Shown here: in pieces, positions 1 through 5,954 of the stretch | Layout: each line of letters starts with the position of its first letter | Position numbering within the stretch: the first letter of the stretch is position 1 | Source: Ruminococcus sp. | Lineage (GTDB): Bacteria > Bacillota > Clostridia > Oscillospirales > Ruminococcaceae | Length of the DNA stretch: 7,889 nt | Direction of reading: 5' to 3' | Assembly (NCBI GenBank): GCA_014799765.1 | Contig: JAAVHK010000135.1 | Span: forward strand, 1-7,889 | Program-made: the position numbers and the translations under genes | The notes under the pieces: model-generated | Told to the model about the DNA's origin: nothing | Database searches by the model: none | The model's input: the letters and a program-made list of their open reading frames with translations, nothing else

Positions 1-870
1 ATGGAGTGTATGTGCTACGGCATAAACAAAAGAAACTCCATAACCGGAACCGTCACTACTGCCGGACTGCCGGAAAATTCGCTTATCACCGTATGCCGTA
101 ATTTTGACCGCTCCTTAATAGAATACAATAAAAAGGGCTTCCTGAACGGGCATACACCATTTTCGTCGGTGGTAGCGTTTTCCGCCGAGATAACGGCATA
201 TCTTCACCGACTGAAATATATTGTACTGTCCAATGAATCAAGTGCGAATGAAAGTACGGTCATCGGGCAGAACGTAAACCATCAGTACTCAAAGAGTTTT
301 GAGTTTGAAAAGGATTTCCACGAATACGAACAGAAATACTTAAAGACAGGTATTTATTATTTCAGTTTCCTGAGACCTCTTTCGGAATTTCAGATAGCCG
401 GAATGTTTTCCGCACACAGAAAGTATTTACCGGTATTCAGAAGCTGTAATCTCGGTAGTAAGGTATCGCCGGATATATGGTGCGGTGAATGTCCTAAATG
501 CCTGTTTGTAAGCCTGATATTGTCGCCGTTTCTGATCGATGACGAACTGACCAACATTTTCGGCAAGGATTTACTCAACGACGAATCCATGACGGAATAC
601 TTTACCGAACTTATCGGGCAATCTGAACACAAACCCTTTGAGTGCGTCGGCAGTGTAGACGAGGTAAATTTAGCGGTATCGCTTGCAATAAGAAAACGTA
701 ATCCAGAAAAACTTCCGTTATTGTTTAAAAATTACGTGGAGCAGGGTTTATATAATCCGGAAAATATTGACGAAAAATATAATAAATATTGCAGATATTT
801 CAGTAATGAAAATCTTCTGCCGGAGAGTTTCCGGAAAATACTTCTGAATGAAATGGAGAGAATTTTTTGA
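1..870 (+). CDS. murL: MurL-like UDP-MurNAc-L-Ala-L-Glu epimerase, 5' end cut by window
   Basis: Probable C-terminal part (289 residues visible) of the MurL family. MurL inverts the terminal L-Glu of UDP-MurNAc-L-Ala-L-Glu to D-Glu in the cytoplasm, giving the normal peptidoglycan precursor without free D-glutamate. Seen in the sequence: SNESSAN at residues 77-83, NHQYSKS at 93-99, and a cysteine cluster with C149 and a CGECPKC block at 161-167, which resembles the metal or structural cysteines of PP-loop/QueC-like proteins. The frame is open from base 1. The family is usually about 450 residues, so the ATG at base 1 is probably an internal Met and the N-terminal third lies outside the window. 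The strongest support is the next gene, a MurD-type ligase that overlaps this stop codon, because murL and murD2 are known as adjacent partners in Xanthomonas. The family call rests on remembered motifs plus this context. Confidence 0.75.
   Translation: MECMCYGINKRNSITGTVTTAGLPENSLITVCRNFDRSLIEYNKKGFLNGHTPFSSVVAFSAEITAYLHRLKYIVLSNESSANESTVIGQNVNHQYSKSFEFEKDFHEYEQKYLKTGIYYFSFLRPLSEFQIAGMFSAHRKYLPVFRSCNLGSKVSPDIWCGECPKCLFVSLILSPFLIDDELTNIFGKDLLNDESMTEYFTELIGQSEHKPFECVGSVDEVNLAVSLAIRKRNPEKLPLLFKNYVEQGLYNPENIDEKYNKYCRYFSNENLLPESFRKILLNEMERIF
855..860 (+). promoter_or_regulatory. Ribosome binding site for the TTG start of murD2
   Basis: GGAGAG lies 6 nt before the TTG at 867 and inside the last codons of murL. 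It is the main evidence that translation begins at this rare TTG codon and not at a later ATG. It also ties translation of the ligase to that of the upstream epimerase. Confidence 0.7.
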
Positions 871-2198
871 ATAAATTCGTTGAATATCTTAAAAATTATA
901 TAGATAAAAAATCCGTATGTATATTAGGCTTCGGACGTGAGGGCAAATCGACTTACAGGCTGATTGAAAAGTACTGTAAGCCGGAATCCGTTACAATCGC
1001 TGACCTAAACCCTGTAAATAATCCGCCGGAAAATACCGGAATAATTACCGGTATGGATTATCAGAAATCGCTTGATGATTTTGATATTGTTTTCAAGTCC
1101 CCTGGGATAGTCCTCGAAAAACAACCGTCTGAACTGAAATGCGAGATAACTTCCGAAACACAGGTATTTTTTACGGTATACAGGGAGCAGATTATAGGAA
1201 TAACCGGTACTAAAGGAAAAAGTACGGTATCGTCTCTGATTTATCATATACTTAAGGAATCCGGTAAAGATACCTACCTTGTAGGAAATATAGGCGTACC
1301 GGTATTTGATATCGCCGAGGACGTGAAAGAACATACTATTATAGTATGCGAGTTATCATGTCACCAGCTGGAGTATATGACGGTCTCGCCGGAAACGGCT
1401 GTTTTTCTGAATCTCTATGAGGAACATCTTGACCACTACGGCACTATGGAAAACTACCACAACGCAAAGAAAAATATCTATCTGCATCAGGAAGAATATG
1501 ACTGTCTGCTGATTAACAGCGATGTTGAACATGAATTTACAGGAGCTTATGACTATACAATATCCGCAGAAAATCCGTCCTCTGACATTTACGTTTACAG
1601 CGGAATTGACAAAATTCATGTCAATTCCGCAATTATCCCGACCAATAACATAAAACTGTTAGGCGTTCATAATCACTATAATATAGCGGTGGCGTATTTT
1701 GTAACGTCTTTCTACGTGGAGCAGGAAGACTTTGAAAAAGCTTTGTGTACGTTCAATCCGCTTGCACACCGTCTTGAGTACGTCGCTACAGTAGACGGTG
1801 TACGGTATTATGACGATTCCATTTCAACCGCCTGTGCTACTGCAATAGAGGCTGTGAAAAGCGTACCGAATGCGAAAACTATACTAATCGGCGGTATGGA
1901 CAGGGGCATTGACTATACGTCATTGATAGAGTTTCTGAATACTTGCGACGTCAATGTAATATGTATGGAGACTTCCGGAAAACGCATATACGATACCATA
2001 AGGAGTATGGATTTCAATAAACCGGAACGGGTTTATTACGTCCAGCATCTCGACGAGGCGATAGAACTCGCCTATAATATAACACCGTCGGGAACAAGTT
2101 GCGTAATGTCACCGGCTTCTGCGAGTTACGGAATCTTCAGGAACTTCGAGGAACGTGGCGACGCTTTCAAGAAACTTGTTGAGGGTCTGAAAAGTTAA
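867..2198 (+). CDS. murD2: MurD-family ligase, probably MurD2 (UDP-MurNAc-L-Ala--L-Glu ligase)
   Basis: ATP-dependent Mur ligase of 443 residues, the usual MurD length, with all three domains. The N-terminal Rossmann part has GFGREG at 21-26. The central domain has the P-loop GITGTKGKST at 111-120, ELSCHQLEY at 162-170, and NLYEEHLDHYG at 182-192 followed by the probably carbamylated K201. The C-terminal domain has HRLEYV at 301-306, YDDSIST at 315-321 and SPASASYGIFRNFEERG at 415-431. MurD normally adds D-Glu to UDP-MurNAc-L-Ala. Pairing with MurL suggests L-Glu is added here and epimerised afterwards. In agreement, the DSKATN motif of classical MurD reads DSISTA, and the Lys that contacts D-Glu in E. 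coli MurD (K348) aligns with R346. The start is TTG at 867: GGAGAG at 855-860 sits 6 nt upstream and the start overlaps the murL stop by 4 bp, implying translational coupling. Mur ligase identity is certain; L-Glu specificity is inferred. Confidence 0.9.
   Translation: MNKFVEYLKNYIDKKSVCILGFGREGKSTYRLIEKYCKPESVTIADLNPVNNPPENTGIITGMDYQKSLDDFDIVFKSPGIVLEKQPSELKCEITSETQVFFTVYREQIIGITGTKGKSTVSSLIYHILKESGKDTYLVGNIGVPVFDIAEDVKEHTIIVCELSCHQLEYMTVSPETAVFLNLYEEHLDHYGTMENYHNAKKNIYLHQEEYDCLLINSDVEHEFTGAYDYTISAENPSSDIYVYSGIDKIHVNSAIIPTNNIKLLGVHNHYNIAVAYFVTSFYVEQEDFEKALCTFNPLAHRLEYVATVDGVRYYDDSISTACATAIEAVKSVPNAKTILIGGMDRGIDYTSLIEFLNTCDVNVICMETSGKRIYDTIRSMDFNKPERVYYVQHLDEAIELAYNITPSGTSCVMSPASASYGIFRNFEERGDAFKKLVEGLKS
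1600..1630 (+). repeat. Perfect inverted repeat inside murD2
   Basis: The 11-mer GCGGAATTGAC (1600-1610) is exactly matched by its reverse complement at 1620-1630. The first and last loop bases (1611 A, 1619 T) also pair, giving a 12-bp stem with a 7-nt loop. It lies in the coding region for about residues 245-255, at the boundary between the central and C-terminal ligase domains. No T-run follows, so it is not an intrinsic terminator. A function is not established. Confidence 0.6.
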
Positions 2199-2228
2199 TT
2201 AATAATTAATAATTCATAATTATTAATT
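2197..2228. repeat. AT-only inverted repeat downstream of murD2
   Basis: The arms are AATTAATAATT (2204-2214) and its exact reverse complement (2218-2228), separated by CAT. This gives an 11-bp stem made only of A-T pairs. The left arm extends a 7-bp tandem repeat (AATTAAT twice plus AATT, 2197-2214). The element begins at the murD2 stop codon and ends 11 bp before the next -35 box. With no G-C pairs it would be a weak transcription terminator. It could instead be a dispersed intergenic repeat or an AT-rich upstream promoter element. Confidence 0.6.
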
Positions 2229-2239
2229 GAATAAGCCTC

Positions 2240-2268
2240 TTGACTTTTTCCGGAAAATGTTGTATAAT
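2240..2268 (+). promoter_or_regulatory. Sigma-A promoter of the 2304 gene and cyclophilin unit
   Basis: The -35 box TTGACT (2240-2245) and -10 box TATAAT (2263-2268) are separated by 17 nt, the optimal spacing. The expected start of transcription is near 2275, giving a leader of about 29 nt. The 12-mer ACTTTTTCCGGA occurs at 2243-2254, overlapping the -35 box and spacer, and again at 2279-2290 just after the start site. The first copy also contains the palindrome TTTTCCGGAAAA (2246-2257). This pair may be an operator. Confidence 0.85.
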
Positions 2269-2303
2269 ATATCCGTGAACTTTTTCCGGACAGGAGGAAT
2301 TTT

Positions 2304-2711
2304 ATGGACAGACACCGGCAGATAGCTTTTATTCTTGCTTTCATACTCGCACTGCTGATTATGATGATTGGCAAGGCTTGTACAGACAGTACCATGAAAA
2401 ATCAGAAAAAAACTGCTCAGAACACTACTCAACAGGGTGTTCCGACACCAAACTTTAATAATAACAGCTACAATAATACACCGGTTCAGACCACTACTAC
2501 TGTACCGGTACAGACCGAAACACCTGTCGTTTATGTAACAAATATGCTCGGGGAAGTGGTAGGTACGGAACTTGCGGAAATTGTTCCGGAAATCACGACG
2601 ACTGAAAAATTTTCGATACTTGATGATTATAATGCTAATAAATCGCAGAATAATAATAAAGTAGGAAATAATAGTCAGACACCGTCGGAAATTCACATAA
2701 CTATACGCTAA
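2304..2711 (+). CDS. Small membrane-anchored Thr/Asn-rich protein, function unknown
   Basis: I do not recognise this 135-residue protein. A short basic start (MDRHRQ) is followed by one hydrophobic segment at about 7-23, so it is probably a signal anchor with the rest outside the cell. Cys26 follows the hydrophobic stretch, but GKAC is not a lipobox, so lipidation is unlikely. Residues 29-75 are rich in Thr, Asn, Gln and Pro and contain a duplicated PVQT motif (60-63 and 68-71), as expected for a disordered linker. One segment at about 75-95 (VVYVTNMLGEVVGTE) looks ordered and may be the conserved element. Residues 100-125 are again Asn/Lys-rich. The start is firm: AGGAGG at 2292-2297 lies 6 nt before the ATG, under a consensus promoter. 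The cyclophilin gene follows after 16 bp, so the two are probably co-transcribed. A role at the cell surface is a guess from topology. Confidence 0.8.
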   Translation: MDRHRQIAFILAFILALLIMMIGKACTDSTMKNQKKTAQNTTQQGVPTPNFNNNSYNNTPVQTTTTVPVQTETPVVYVTNMLGEVVGTELAEIVPEITTTEKFSILDDYNANKSQNNNKVGNNSQTPSEIHITIR

Positions 2712-2727
2712 TTCAGGAGGTAAAAAA

Positions 2728-3198
2728 ATGGTCAATATTGAAATGGAAAACGGAAAACATATTAAAATTGAACTTTATCCGGAAATCGCACCGATTACGT
2801 GTGAGAACTTCGAGAAGCTGGTTAAATCGGGATTCTATGACGGTCTTACATTTCACCGTGTAATATCCGGATTTATGATTCAGGGAGGCTGTCCGCTTGG
2901 TAACGGTACAGGCGGTCCGGGCTGGAACATAAAAGGCGAATTTTCTTCAAACGGCGTACAAAATGACCTCAGACACACAAGAGGCGTCATTTCAATGGCA
3001 CGTTCCATGATGCCAAATTCCGCCGGTTCACAGTTCTTTATCATGCATCAGGACGCACCACACCTTGACGGTCAGTACGCTTCTTTCGGAAAGGTAGTCG
3101 AGGGTATGGACGTTGTGGACGAAATTGCAGGCGTTCGTACCAATTACAACGATATGCCACTTGAACCGCAGGTCATGAAGAAAGTAACAATTGAATAA
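2728..3198 (+). CDS. Cyclophilin-type peptidyl-prolyl cis-trans isomerase
   Basis: A single-domain cyclophilin of 156 residues, typical for the small bacterial cytoplasmic type. It catalyses cis-trans isomerisation of X-Pro bonds and assists protein folding. Visible motifs: FHRVISGFMIQGG at 42-54 with the catalytic Arg44, F49, M50 and Q52; NSAGSQFFI at 97-105; and HLDGQYASFGKV at 112-123. The position of human CypA Trp121, which is important for cyclosporin binding, is His112, as in many bacterial members, so weak cyclosporin sensitivity is expected. There is no signal peptide or membrane segment. AGGAGG at 2715-2720 stands 7 nt before the ATG. The gene is 16 bp behind the small anchored protein and probably shares its promoter. 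Identity is secure; the client proteins cannot be deduced. Confidence 0.95.
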   Translation: MVNIEMENGKHIKIELYPEIAPITCENFEKLVKSGFYDGLTFHRVISGFMIQGGCPLGNGTGGPGWNIKGEFSSNGVQNDLRHTRGVISMARSMMPNSAGSQFFIMHQDAPHLDGQYASFGKVVEGMDVVDEIAGVRTNYNDMPLEPQVMKKVTIE

Positions 3199-3204
3199 TT
3201 CAAG

Positions 3205-3227
3205 ATGCCGGATTAAGTTTCCGGCAT
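3205..3227 (+). terminator. Weak terminator or attenuator-like hairpin after the cyclophilin gene
   Basis: ATGCCGGA (3205-3212) pairs with TCCGGCAT (3220-3227) across a 7-nt loop, an 8-bp stem with five G-C pairs. Only a poor T-run (TATTT) follows, so termination would be partial at best. No good promoter lies between it and nfo, so read-through into nfo is likely. Confidence 0.5.
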
Positions 3228-3251
3228 TATTTCTGAAAGGATTGATTTTTT

Positions 3252-4079
3252 ATGTTATATATCGGGTGTCACCTGTCGGCTTCCAAAGGCTATGCGGATA
3301 TGGGCAGACAGGCTGAAAAAATAGGTGCTAATACTTTCGCATTTTTTACAAGAAATCCTCGTGGAAGTTCCGCAAAAGCGATAAATCCGGCGGACGTTGA
3401 AAAATTTCTTAAAAATTCGGAGAGTTTCGGAAAACTTGTCGCACACGCACCGTATACCCTGAATCCGTGTGCTTCCGACGAAAAAATACGTGATTTTGCA
3501 CGTTATGCAATGGCTGATGACCTGAAACGCATGGAATATATCCCGAATAATTACTATAATTTCCACCCTGGTTCGCACGTTAAACAGGGTACGGAAAAAG
3601 GCATTGAACTGATAGCGGAAATTCTCAATGATGTTCTCACGCCGGAACAGTCAACAATTGTACTTCTTGAAACTATGTCCGGAAAGGGTTCGGAAGTAGG
3701 GAAGTCATTTGAAGAGTTAAGGGCTATTATTGACCGTATACAGCTAAAAAATAAAATCGGAGTATGTCTTGATACGTGTCATGTATGGGACGGCGGTTAC
3801 GATATAGTAAACAATCTCGACGGCGTTTTTGAGGAGTTCGATAAAATAATAGGTCTCGACAGGTTAAAGGCAATCCACCTGAATGACAGTCTGAATGCGT
3901 GTGGTTCACATAAGGACAGGCACGCAAAAATAGGTGAGGGACGTATAGGGGCTGACGCTCTTGTAAGATTCATAAATCGTCGGGAAGTGAAAGGACTGCC
4001 TGTCATTCTGGAAACTCCCAACGATATGGACGGTTACGCCAGTGAGATAAAATTCTTACGTGAAAACTACAGCGACTGA
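3252..4079 (+). CDS. nfo: Deoxyribonuclease IV (endonuclease IV, AP endonuclease)
   Basis: Base-excision repair enzyme of 275 residues that cleaves DNA 5' to abasic sites and removes 3' blocking groups, using three zinc ions in a TIM barrel. All nine expected metal ligands can be placed: H65 (VAHAPY), H105 (NFHPGSH), E140 (LLETMSGKG), D174 and H177 (CLDTCH), H209 (IHLND), D222 and H224 (KDRH), and E254 (VILETP). The length matches the family (about 270-285). The ATG at 3252 is followed directly by the conserved N-terminal strand (YIGCHLSASKG), which supports this start, although the Shine-Dalgarno is weak (AAGG at 3237-3240, 11 nt away). No separate promoter is obvious in the 53-bp gap after the cyclophilin gene, so it may be the last gene of that unit. 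It ends 5 bp before the stem of a strong terminator. Confidence 0.97.
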   Translation: MLYIGCHLSASKGYADMGRQAEKIGANTFAFFTRNPRGSSAKAINPADVEKFLKNSESFGKLVAHAPYTLNPCASDEKIRDFARYAMADDLKRMEYIPNNYYNFHPGSHVKQGTEKGIELIAEILNDVLTPEQSTIVLLETMSGKGSEVGKSFEELRAIIDRIQLKNKIGVCLDTCHVWDGGYDIVNNLDGVFEEFDKIIGLDRLKAIHLNDSLNACGSHKDRHAKIGEGRIGADALVRFINRREVKGLPVILETPNDMDGYASEIKFLRENYSD

Positions 4080-4080
4080 C

Positions 4081-4115
4081 AAAAAGACCGCACATAATGT
4101 GCGGTCTTGGTTTTT
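4081..4115. terminator. Bidirectional intrinsic terminator between nfo and pduL
   Basis: AAGACCGCACA (4084-4094) pairs perfectly with TGTGCGGTCTT (4098-4108) across a 3-nt loop. A T-run follows on the plus strand (4111-4115), and five A at 4081-4085 give a T-run on the minus strand. It lies in the 49-bp gap between the convergent nfo and pduL genes and should stop transcription from both sides. Confidence 0.93.
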
Positions 4116-4128
4116 AATAACTGAAAAT

Positions 4129-4710
4129 TCAGTCAACTTTCACGATAGTGCCGTAAAGTTCACGAGGTGCACCTATAGCGTTTGATTCGTCGGTGTCGAT
4201 ATGCATAGCACGTGCGTATTTTTCGGAAACACGACATACAACGTCGCCAAGAACAGCACTTCTTTCGGGAGTTTCAACCTTTACCCATACAACCTGCTTG
4301 TCAGTAACGCCGAGTTCTTCAGCGTCGGAAGGTGTAAGGTGAATGTGTCTTTTAGCGACGATAACGCCCTCAGAGATTTCAATTTCGCCTGCCGGACCTA
4401 TGAGTTTGCAAGCACCTGAACCGGCAATATCACCGGATTCCCTGATAGGTGCGGAAATTCCTATAGAACGTGCATCTGTGGCGGAAAGTTCCACCTGAGT
4501 TTCCGGACGTACCGGACCTAAAATTGAAACATTAGCGAGTTCCTTTTTAGGTCCTACAACTGTTACACGCTCTTCACAGGCGAACTGTCCGGGCTGTGAG
4601 AGGTCTTTTTTCTTGGTGAGTTCATGACCTTTGCCGAAAAGTATTTCAAGATGTTCCTGAGTAACATGAACGTGTCTGGCAGAGGTTTCAACGATAAATT
4701 TTTCTGACAT
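4129..4710 (-). CDS. pduL: PduL-type phosphate acyltransferase (phosphotransacetylase)
   Basis: Converts acyl-CoA plus phosphate to acyl-phosphate plus CoA. In a fermenter the likely job is acetyl-CoA to acetyl-phosphate, paired with acetate kinase for ATP. The protein has 193 residues and two PduL barrel repeats. The expected metal-binding set is present: H13 and H15 (RHVHVT), E74 (QVELS), H122 and H124 (RHIHLT) and H170 (AMHIDTDE). SQPGQFA at 38-44 and GPVRPETQVELS at 65-76 are further family marks. The start at 4710 is fixed by GGAGG (plus-strand 4719-4723) 8 nt upstream. The frame stays open for 40 more codons, but these run across the promoter and look unlike the family. There is no N-terminal encapsulation helix and there are no shell genes nearby, so it is probably a free cytosolic enzyme replacing classical Pta. 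It ends at the shared terminator. Its preferred acyl chain cannot be read from the sequence. Confidence 0.94.
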   Translation of the reverse strand: MSEKFIVETSARHVHVTQEHLEILFGKGHELTKKKDLSQPGQFACEERVTVVGPKKELANVSILGPVRPETQVELSATDARSIGISAPIRESGDIAGSGACKLIGPAGEIEISEGVIVAKRHIHLTPSDAEELGVTDKQVVWVKVETPERSAVLGDVVCRVSEKYARAMHIDTDESNAIGAPRELYGTIVKVD

Positions 4711-4730
4711 TTTTAATTCCTCCAAAAATT

Positions 4731-4744
4731 CCGGTATAAACCGG
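4731..4744 (-). promoter_or_regulatory. Small palindrome in the pduL leader
   Basis: CCGGT (4731-4735) and ACCGG (4740-4744) form a 5-bp inverted repeat with a 4-nt loop, between the predicted transcription start and the ribosome binding site of pduL. It could be a small operator or a leader hairpin. CCGG is very common in this DNA, so chance is a real possibility. Confidence 0.3.
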
Positions 4745-4756
4745 TTGTTTAAATAT

Positions 4757-4785
4757 ATTTTACACCTTTTTAAACAGAACGTCAA
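4757..4785 (-). promoter_or_regulatory. Promoter of pduL
   Basis: Read on the minus strand, TTGACG (4785-4780) and TAAAAT (4762-4757) are spaced by 17 nt. The expected start is near 4750, giving a leader of about 40 nt. The promoter sits between the tRNA gene and pduL, so pduL does not depend on the tRNA promoter. Its position inside the upstream open frame also argues for the short pduL start. Confidence 0.75.
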
Positions 4786-4849
4786 GAGGTGTGAGGAAAA
4801 ATTTGTCAGAAATGCTGTTATCAGATACAAACAAGAGAATATAAAAAAG

Positions 4850-4923
<74 letters not shown>

Positions 4924-4932
4924 ATCTTCTAC

Positions 4933-4961
4933 ATTATAACGCGTCTTTTTATAAAAATCAA
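4933..4961 (-). promoter_or_regulatory. Promoter of tRNA-Arg
   Basis: On the minus strand TTGATT (4961-4956) and TATAAT (4938-4933) are 17 nt apart. Transcription should begin about 3-4 nt before the mature tRNA 5' end at 4923, a very short leader. It is divergent from the mscS promoter, with 44 bp between the two -35 boxes. Confidence 0.85.
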
Positions 4962-5005
4962 GTCCTGACAGAAAAATTTATTTTTTAACTGAAAAATTTT
5001 CGTGA

Positions 5006-5033
5006 TTGACATTTTTTTTCTTTCTGATATAAT
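5006..5033 (+). promoter_or_regulatory. Consensus promoter of the mscS operon
   Basis: TTGACA (5006-5011) and TATAAT (5028-5033) both match the sigma-A consensus exactly, with a 16-nt spacer and an extended -10 TGA at 5025-5027. The spacer includes a run of eight T. Expected start near 5040, leaving a leader of about 20 nt. This should be a strong housekeeping promoter. Confidence 0.9.
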
Positions 5034-5059
5034 AGTATATAGAAAAGGAAGTGAATATC

Positions 5060-5947
5060 ATGGAGGAAGTAACAACGGCTTTCACGGAAACGACAACTGA
5101 GGCGTTAAATGCCGTCGACACGATACACGAGCAGGTAAACAGAGCGTCGAGTGTATTTTCGGGAATGGCGAAGTATTTTACAAGTATGATGCCGTCGGTA
5201 ATAACAGCCGTAATAGTACTTGTAATCGGCGTACTAATTTCAAGACTTATTGCAAGAGTTTCAGCGAAAGCCCTCCGGCAGTCTGCCATTGACAGCGGTG
5301 CGAAAAGTTTTCTTGTATCGCTTATCAGGATATTATTGTATGTCGTCGTGGTAATTATGGCGTTATCGGTACTTAATGTGCCAATGTCGTCAATAATAAC
5401 GGTATTCGGTGCTGCCGGACTTGCGGTCAGCCTTGCGTTACAGAACTGTCTTTCAAATCTCTGTGGCGGATTCATAATACTTTTTTCAAAACCCTTTACG
5501 GTTGACGACATCATAGAACTTGACGGCACTGTAGGAAAAGTCGACGCTATAAGCATACTGTACACGAAAATAAAAACTTTCGACGGAAAAACAGTATTTA
5601 TCCCTAACGGCAAGATTTCCGATGCAAAGATAATCAATTATACCGAAAGTCCGGAACGTCGTATTGACCTGAAATTTGATATAAGCTATTCAGACGACTA
5701 CGAAAAGGCAAGACTTATAATTATGGATATACTCAATAATGACCCCTATGTACTTGAAACACCTGCTCCGGTTGTAAGAATGTCGGCACATAAAGAAAGT
5801 TCCGTGGAAATTGATACTCTTGTATGGGTTGCGAATGAAAATTATAATTCCGTCCGGTACAGTATTCTTGAAAATGTCAAGTCATCATTCGAGAGGGAAA
5901 ATATAGAAATACCATTCAATCAGCTTGACATACATATTAAGGAGTAA
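5060..5947 (+). CDS. mscS: Small-conductance mechanosensitive channel, MscS family
   Basis: Membrane channel of 295 residues, near the 286 of E. coli MscS, that opens under membrane tension to release solutes after osmotic downshock. An extracytoplasmic, Thr-rich N-terminal part (1-42) is followed by TM1 at about 45-62, TM2 at 85-105 and the pore helix TM3 at 111-142. TM3 carries the family pattern GAAGLAVSLALQNCLSNLCGG (117-137 overall), leading into KPFTVDDII. The beta domain contains IPNGKISDAKIINYT (181-195), and the C-terminal alpha/beta domain ends at residue 295. The ATG at 5060 is preferred over an in-frame GTG at 5051 because the Shine-Dalgarno AAGGAAGTGA (5045-5054) covers that GTG. 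It is the first gene of a three-gene operon; the next ribosome binding site lies within its last two codons. Confidence 0.95.
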   Translation: MEEVTTAFTETTTEALNAVDTIHEQVNRASSVFSGMAKYFTSMMPSVITAVIVLVIGVLISRLIARVSAKALRQSAIDSGAKSFLVSLIRILLYVVVVIMALSVLNVPMSSIITVFGAAGLAVSLALQNCLSNLCGGFIILFSKPFTVDDIIELDGTVGKVDAISILYTKIKTFDGKTVFIPNGKISDAKIINYTESPERRIDLKFDISYSDDYEKARLIIMDILNNDPYVLETPAPVVRMSAHKESSVEIDTLVWVANENYNSVRYSILENVKSSFERENIEIPFNQLDIHIKE

Positions 5948-5954
5948 CTTTTTT

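Noticed and set aside
1..3. ATG at base 1 as the true start of the MurL-like gene
   Set aside because: The family is much longer than 289 residues and the frame is open to the window edge. It is probably an internal Met, and no upstream sequence is available to judge.
1033..1054. 7-bp inverted repeat ATACCGG/CCGGTAT in murD2
   Set aside because: The arms are short and built on the abundant CCGG word, so chance is sufficient.
2367..2383. Lipoprotein signal in the 2304 protein (Cys26)
   Set aside because: The residues before Cys (G-K-A) break the lipobox rule because Lys is at -2, so a plain signal anchor is more likely.
2501..2512. 12-bp palindrome TGTACCGGTACA as an operator
   Set aside because: It lies in the middle of a coding region within a duplicated PVQT-encoding stretch, and CCGG-centred palindromes are common in this DNA.
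2223..2735. 170-codon minus-strand frame across the small anchored protein
   Set aside because: It is antisense to a well-supported promoter, ribosome binding site and gene, its product looks like random translation, and it has no Shine-Dalgarno.
3199..3251. Separate promoter for nfo
   Set aside because: No -35/-10 pair with acceptable spacing was found, only a weak hairpin. Read-through from the cyclophilin unit is more likely.
4711..4830. 40-codon N-terminal extension of pduL on the minus strand
   Set aside because: It runs through the predicted promoter (4757-4785) and leader, does not look like an encapsulation helix, and a good GGAGG supports the start at 4710.
5051..5053. GTG as the mscS start
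   Set aside because: It lies within the Shine-Dalgarno sequence that serves the ATG at 5060.
4978..5637. 219-codon minus-strand frame across mscS
   Set aside because: It is an antisense shadow of the conserved channel domain and covers the mscS promoter.
5925..5927. TTG start for the metallophosphoesterase inside mscS
   Set aside because: It has no ribosome binding site, while the ATG at 5955 has AAGGAG upstream and begins a typical basic signal-anchor sequence.
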